Source: an uncultured Burkholderiales bacterium (GTDB taxonomy: Bacteria; Pseudomonadota; Gammaproteobacteria; Burkholderiales; Burkholderiaceae_C). Taken from it: 37,719 nt of DNA. Below, one piece after another: positions 34,091 through 37,719 of the stretch. Position 1 is the stretch's first letter; every line of letters starts with the position of its first letter. The position numbers and the translations under genes were made by a program. The notes beneath the pieces were generated by a model. It had not been told where the DNA came from and did no database searches. It saw only the letters and a program-made list of their open reading frames with translations. Where the stretch lies: the NCBI GenBank assembly GCA_903905475.1, contig CAIVGK010000297.1, positions 1 to 37,719 of the forward strand. The letters are read 5' to 3'.

Positions 34091-35422
34091 TCATGGCGGA
34101 AGGATGCGATCGACGCGCAGGCCGACTGTCCCGTGTGCCAGCGTGACCTTGAGATCCTGTCCGGCCGCCAGTTGCCGCGGATCCACCACGATGTCTGCAG
34201 TCTGGGTCTGAATCAGTGCATAGCCGCGTCCGATCACCCGGATGGGGTCCAGTGCCTGTAAGCGCGCAGCCATCAGGTCGGCCCGCTGCCGCATGCGCTC
34301 GAGTGTCTGCCCAAGAGCCTGATCGCAACGCAGCGCCAGCAGCGTTTGCCGTTCTCGGCTCCGTTCGCTGATGCGAGCCATCGCGTTGCGACGTCCTTGC
34401 GCCAGCAAGTCCAGACGGCCCCTGTGCGATGCCAGCGCCTGTGCCGGTCGGGCCAACCGCAAAGCAACGCGGTCGAGCCTCTGGGCACGCACATCGAGCT
34501 GCTGCAGCAAGCCGCGACGAGCGCGCGAAGCCCACATGGCCAGCGCCTGCAGCAATTCATCTCGGACCGGGGCGGCCAGTTCAGCCGCAGCGGTCGGTGT
34601 CGGAGCGCGCAGATCGGCGGCCAGGTCGGCGAGAGTGAGATCGGTCTCGTGGCCGACACCAACGATCACCGGCACCGGGCAAGCCGCAATGGCCCGAACC
34701 ACGACCGCCTCGTTGAACGCCCACAGGTCCTCGAGCGAACCGCCGCCGCGGCAAACGATCAGGGTATCAACCTCCCGTCGAAGCCCAACACGAACGATGG
34801 CAGCCACCAGTGCCTCTGGCGCCTGCGCGCCCTGCACCAGACTCGGATAGACGATCACGGCCACCTGCGGTGAGCGTCGCTGCAACGAGGTGATCACATC
34901 GTGCAGTGCAGCGGCCGACAGCGAGGTGACGACACCGACGCGCCGTGGGAACGGGTCCAGCGGCCTTTTGCGGGAAGCGTCGAACAGCCCCTCCAGTTCC
35001 AGCTTTCGCTTGAGCTGCAGAAATTTCTCGTAGAGCGCACCCTCGCCGCTTCTTTGCATCGACTCGACGATGAACTGCAACTCGCCACGCGGTTCATAGA
35101 CGGCCAAACGGCCCCGCAGCTGCACCTGCTGGCCATCGGCCGGGAGGAACTGAAGCAAGCTGCCCGCGCGCTTGAACATCGCGCAGCGCAGGGATGCCGA
35201 CTCGCCGTCGCCGTCCTTGAGCGTGAAGTAGCAGTGGCCGCTCGAGGCCCGCGTGAAGCCCGACAACTCGCCCGCCACGGTGCACGCCGAAAACCGCGCA
35301 GCGAGCGCGTCAGCGACCGCATGGACCAGCGATGCCACGCTCCAGATGACGCGCGGCGGCAGCGACTCGCCGGGCTCAATCAAGCGCAGATCCAGTGCTG
35401 GTGCGGCCCGACAACTCCACAA
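34091..35422 (-). CDS. xseA: Exodeoxyribonuclease VII large subunit
   Basis: A 443-residue subunit of the bidirectional single-strand exonuclease XseAB. An N-terminal OB-fold (VAGELSGFTRASSGHCYFTLKD) is followed by the catalytic core with VGVVTSLSAAALHDV, the acidic CRGGGSLEDLWAFNE and VGHETDLTLADLAADLRAPTPTAAAE. A long coiled-coil arm and the C-terminal RGYALI segment follow. The start is uncertain: the frame begins with a TTG at 35422 and no strong ribosome site, and starts a few codons later are possible. The small subunit gene is not in the window. Confidence 0.94.
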   Translation of the reverse strand: MWSCRAAPALDLRLIEPGESLPPRVIWSVASLVHAVADALAARFSACTVAGELSGFTRASSGHCYFTLKDGDGESASLRCAMFKRAGSLLQFLPADGQQVQLRGRLAVYEPRGELQFIVESMQRSGEGALYEKFLQLKRKLELEGLFDASRKRPLDPFPRRVGVVTSLSAAALHDVITSLQRRSPQVAVIVYPSLVQGAQAPEALVAAIVRVGLRREVDTLIVCRGGGSLEDLWAFNEAVVVRAIAACPVPVIVGVGHETDLTLADLAADLRAPTPTAAAELAAPVRDELLQALAMWASRARRGLLQQLDVRAQRLDRVALRLARPAQALASHRGRLDLLAQGRRNAMARISERSRERQTLLALRCDQALGQTLERMRQRADLMAARLQALDPIRVIGRGYALIQTQTADIVVDPRQLAAGQDLKVTLAHGTVGLRVDRILPP

Positions 35423-35576
35423 CCGCGTCAGACAAGCGGAAGCTGGCTGTCAAAGTGGTGTCGGGCCCGACTAAGGCGTTCAAGCCGTTGATTCGCATGG
35501 GATTCATCGTGCCGCCGAATTGGGCAATTTGTCTTGTGGCCTTTGAAATCGCGGCTTTCGAACCACTGTGACCCGC

Positions 35577-35597
35577 TTACCCACAAAGTTATCCACA
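35577..35597 (+). promoter_or_regulatory. Two tandem DnaA-box-like motifs upstream of exbB
   Basis: TTACCCACA (35577-35585) and TTATCCACA (35589-35597) lie in the same orientation, 12 bases apart. The second matches the strict DnaA box. They sit in the 290-base gap between xseA and exbB. No AT-rich unwinding element or replication gene is nearby, so control of a promoter by DnaA is more likely than an origin. Confidence 0.5.
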
Positions 35598-35712
35598 GAA
35601 ACGGTGCACATCCATCGGGTGTTGATCGGGTGTCTTTCAGTGAGCCGAAGCGGGCCATAATCGATTCGGCCTCGAGCCCATCTGCCAACGCCAAAGCGCG
35701 GGAATTCACGAC

Positions 35713-36348
35713 GTGTTTTCGATCATACAAGCCGCTGGCTGGCCCATCTGGCCCCTGATTTTTTGCTCCGTGGCTGCGCTCGCGCTGATCGTCGAACGGC
35801 TTCTGAGCCTGCGCACCGCGAAGGTCGCTCCGCCCCAACTGCTCGAAGAGGTGATCTCGGTGACACGCGCTCGGCTGCCATCGGCCGATGTGGTGAAAAA
35901 GCTGGGCGACAACTCGATCCTCGGTGCCGTGCTGGCGAGCGGCCTGCGAGCGGTGATTGCCGAACCCCGCCTCACCGAGGCGGCGTTGCGCGATGTCTTC
36001 GAGTCGTCCGGGCGCGCTGCCGTGCATCGGCTCGAGCGTTACCTCAGCCCACTGGGCACCATCGCTTCCACAGCCCCGCTGCTGGGCTTGTTGGGCACGG
36101 TGATCGGCATGATCGAGATCTTCGGCTCGCAAGCGCCCACCGGAGCCAACAACCCTGCGGTGCTCGCCCACGGCATCTCGATGGCGCTCTACAACACGGC
36201 GTTCGGACTGATGGTGGCCATACCGTCGCTGATGGCTTACCGGCACTTCAAGGGTCGCGTCGACGCGTACACGCTCGACCTCGAACAAGCGTGCGCGCGA
36301 CTCGCGCCGCACCTGATGCGTTTTTCGACGTCGCGGTCCGCAGGATGA
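35713..36348 (+). CDS. exbB: MotA/TolQ/ExbB proton-channel protein
   Basis: A 211-residue inner-membrane protein with three membrane helices (about 5-27, 110-135 and 155-180). The signature ASTAPLLGLLGTVIGMIEIF is followed by ISMALYNTAFGLMVAIPSLMAY, both typical of ExbB/TolQ, which pair with ExbD/TolR to use the proton gradient. It starts at a GTG; the stop is seven bases before exbD. The partner here is ExbD-like, so an ExbBD or a TolQR-like role is possible, and lpxK downstream is an arrangement common in Burkholderiales. Confidence 0.9.
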   Translation: MFSIIQAAGWPIWPLIFCSVAALALIVERLLSLRTAKVAPPQLLEEVISVTRARLPSADVVKKLGDNSILGAVLASGLRAVIAEPRLTEAALRDVFESSGRAAVHRLERYLSPLGTIASTAPLLGLLGTVIGMIEIFGSQAPTGANNPAVLAHGISMALYNTAFGLMVAIPSLMAYRHFKGRVDAYTLDLEQACARLAPHLMRFSTSRSAG

Positions 36349-36355
36349 GCGCGAC

Positions 36356-36790
36356 ATGGCGATGAACTTTCGCAAGTCACGCGCCGAGGAGCCGGAAATC
36401 AACCTGATTCCGTTCATCGACGTGCTGCTGGTGGTGCTGATCTTCCTGATGCTGTCGACCACGTACTCGAAGTTCACCGAGCTTCAGGTGACGCTGCCGA
36501 GTGCCGACGCCGAGCAGCCCCGCGAACGCCCCCGCATGATCACCGTGGCGGTGGCTGCGGACGGGCGGTACGCCGTCAATGGTCAGTCGGTGGACGGTCG
36601 CAGCGTCGAGTTGCTGACCCTCGAGCTCGCCCGGGCTGCGGCGGGCCAGCACGACATGCCGGTCATCGTCTCCGCAGACGCCACCTCGGCCCACCAAAGC
36701 GTGATCAACGTGATGGACGCGGCGCGGCGGGCGGGCCTGTCTCGGTTGACCTTCGCGGCCCAGCGACCAGCGCCCGGTGTCGCCCGGTGA
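36356..36790 (+). CDS. exbD: ExbD/TolR family biopolymer transport protein
   Basis: A 144-residue protein with a short cytoplasmic N-terminus, one membrane helix (about 17-37) containing the proton-carrying Asp in LIPFIDVLLVVLIFLML, and a periplasmic domain (residues 40-135). The alternative ATG two codons later is equally possible. It forms the stator partner of the upstream ExbB-like protein. Confidence 0.92.
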   Translation: MAMNFRKSRAEEPEINLIPFIDVLLVVLIFLMLSTTYSKFTELQVTLPSADAEQPRERPRMITVAVAADGRYAVNGQSVDGRSVELLTLELARAAAGQHDMPVIVSADATSAHQSVINVMDAARRAGLSRLTFAAQRPAPGVAR

Positions 36791-36879
36791 TCCGGTACGG
36801 CATCTGGCGTCGCCGCGCGTTGCCAGCAGCCGGTAGCGCCTGCGCTGAGGCAGCCGTTCGGCGCTGAGCCTCGCACACG

Positions 36880-37719
36880 ATGCAAGACGGGCTGCAACGG
36901 GCATGGCTGAGCCGAGGTTCGCTGGCGGTGGCCCTGTGGCCGCTGGCCTTGATCTTCCGGGCGCTGGTCGGGCTGCGCCGGCTGGGCTACGAACGGCGGA
37001 TCTTCGAGGCGAAAACGCTGCCCGTCCCGATCGTGGTGGTCGGCAACCTGATCGTTGGCGGTGCCGGCAAGACGCCCACGGTGCTGGCCGTGGTTCGCTG
37101 GCTGCAACTCGAAGGTTGGGCGCCGGCTGTCATTTCGCGCGGTTATGGCCGCGCGCCCAACGGCCCTGCGCTGATGGAAGTGCATCCCGACGCCTGCGCT
37201 GGGCAGGTCGGCGACGAACCCTTGCTGCTGCGACTGCGCTCGGGGGTGCCCGTGTTTGTGGGCGCCGATCGTGTGGCCGTTGCCACTCAAGCACTGTCGG
37301 CGCACCCCGAGGTCAACATCCTGGTGTCCGATGACGGCCTGCAGCACCGGCGGCTGCCGCGCGCAGCGCAAGTCATCGTGTTCGACGAACGCGGTGAAGG
37401 CAACGGCTGGCTCTTGCCCGCCGGGCCCTTGCGCGAGCCGCGCACGCCACAGCCGCCCGAGCGCACGGTCGTGCTTTACAACGCGCCGGCCGCATCGACA
37501 CCGTGGCCGGGGCATCTGGCGCGGCGCCAGATCTGCGCGCTGGTGGATCTGGCCGGCTGGTGGGCTGGCGAGCCCGCAACGGCACAGGCGTTGCGCGCGC
37601 TTGCCGACAGCGGAGAACCGCTGACGGCGGCAGCCGGACTCGCCCACCCACCACGTTTTTTCGACATGCTGAGCGCCACCGGCCTGCGTTTCACGCCGCT
37701 GCCCCTGCCCGACCACCAC
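36880..37719 (+). CDS. lpxK: Tetraacyldisaccharide 4'-kinase, partial (right edge)
   Basis: Open from the ATG at 36880 to the window end: 280 codons, with the C-terminus missing. LpxK phosphorylates the 4' position of the lipid A disaccharide, giving lipid IVA. An N-terminal membrane-associated helix (LAVALWPLALIFRALVGL) is followed by the P-loop GNLIVGGAGKTPT, SRGYGR, GDEPLLL, VSDDGLQHRRL and LLPAGPLREP, all hallmarks of the family. It follows exbBD by 89 bases. Confidence 0.95.
   Translation, partial: MQDGLQRAWLSRGSLAVALWPLALIFRALVGLRRLGYERRIFEAKTLPVPIVVVGNLIVGGAGKTPTVLAVVRWLQLEGWAPAVISRGYGRAPNGPALMEVHPDACAGQVGDEPLLLRLRSGVPVFVGADRVAVATQALSAHPEVNILVSDDGLQHRRLPRAAQVIVFDERGEGNGWLLPAGPLREPRTPQPPERTVVLYNAPAASTPWPGHLARRQICALVDLAGWWAGEPATAQALRALADSGEPLTAAAGLAHPPRFFDMLSATGLRFTPLPLPDHH

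Noticed and set aside
35428-36477. A 349-codon minus-strand open frame over exbB
   Set aside because: Antisense to exbB and the exbD start, which have clear membrane and family signatures; no domain in the translation.
1-37719. CRISPR array or rRNA genes
   Set aside because: No regularly spaced repeats and no rRNA segments are visible.

Overview
The window reads as a chromosomal segment of a high-GC betaproteobacterium, most likely Burkholderiales. The evidence is the gene families and their order: lysC, tRNA-Ser, tilS, accA, alkA, cysS, a TPR gene, ppiA, ppiB, lpxH, then clpS-clpA, icd, xseA and an exbB-exbD-lpxK run. This placement is inferred from gene content and order; no marker rRNA is present.

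The window has two halves. Positions 1 to about 18,630 are accessory and patchy. They hold a DUF3149 mini-protein, two copies of a ParE-type toxin locus (one decayed, one intact with its antitoxin), a secreted S53-like peptidase lipoprotein, a DJ-1/PfpI protein, duplicated non-coding hairpin modules, a probable serine-recombinase remnant, and a peptide-export locus at 6.3-17.7 kb. That locus encodes an NHLM-type HlyD adaptor, a C39 peptidase-containing ABC exporter and a second ABC exporter subunit. It also has three tiny paralogous double-glycine peptides, a Nif11-like peptide, two glycosyltransferases, an alpha/beta hydrolase and a methyltransferase. A truncated UDP-glucuronate decarboxylase-like fragment and long gene-poor stretches follow, ending at tRNA-Ser(GCU), whose 3' end faces this region.

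From about 18,630 to the end the window is conserved housekeeping DNA. On the minus strand cysS-alkA-accA-tilS-lysC-tRNA-Ser is tightly packed and ends in a strong terminator. On the plus strand run a TPR protein, periplasmic and cytoplasmic cyclophilins, lpxH and mtfA. clpS-clpA (minus) follow, then a cold-shock gene, icd (minus), a DUF192 protein, a PuuD-like membrane protein, xseA (minus), and exbB-exbD-lpxK running off the right edge.

The most unusual system is the NHLP-type export locus. Its three small precursors match the double-glycine cleavage consensus, yet only two or three residues follow the cleavage site. The nearby Nif11-like peptide has the opposite pattern: a Trp-rich tail but no Gly-Gly. 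No lanthionine, YcaO or radical-SAM maturase is visible, and the candidate tailoring enzymes are glycosyltransferases, a methyltransferase and a hydrolase. The product and the role of the short peptides are open.
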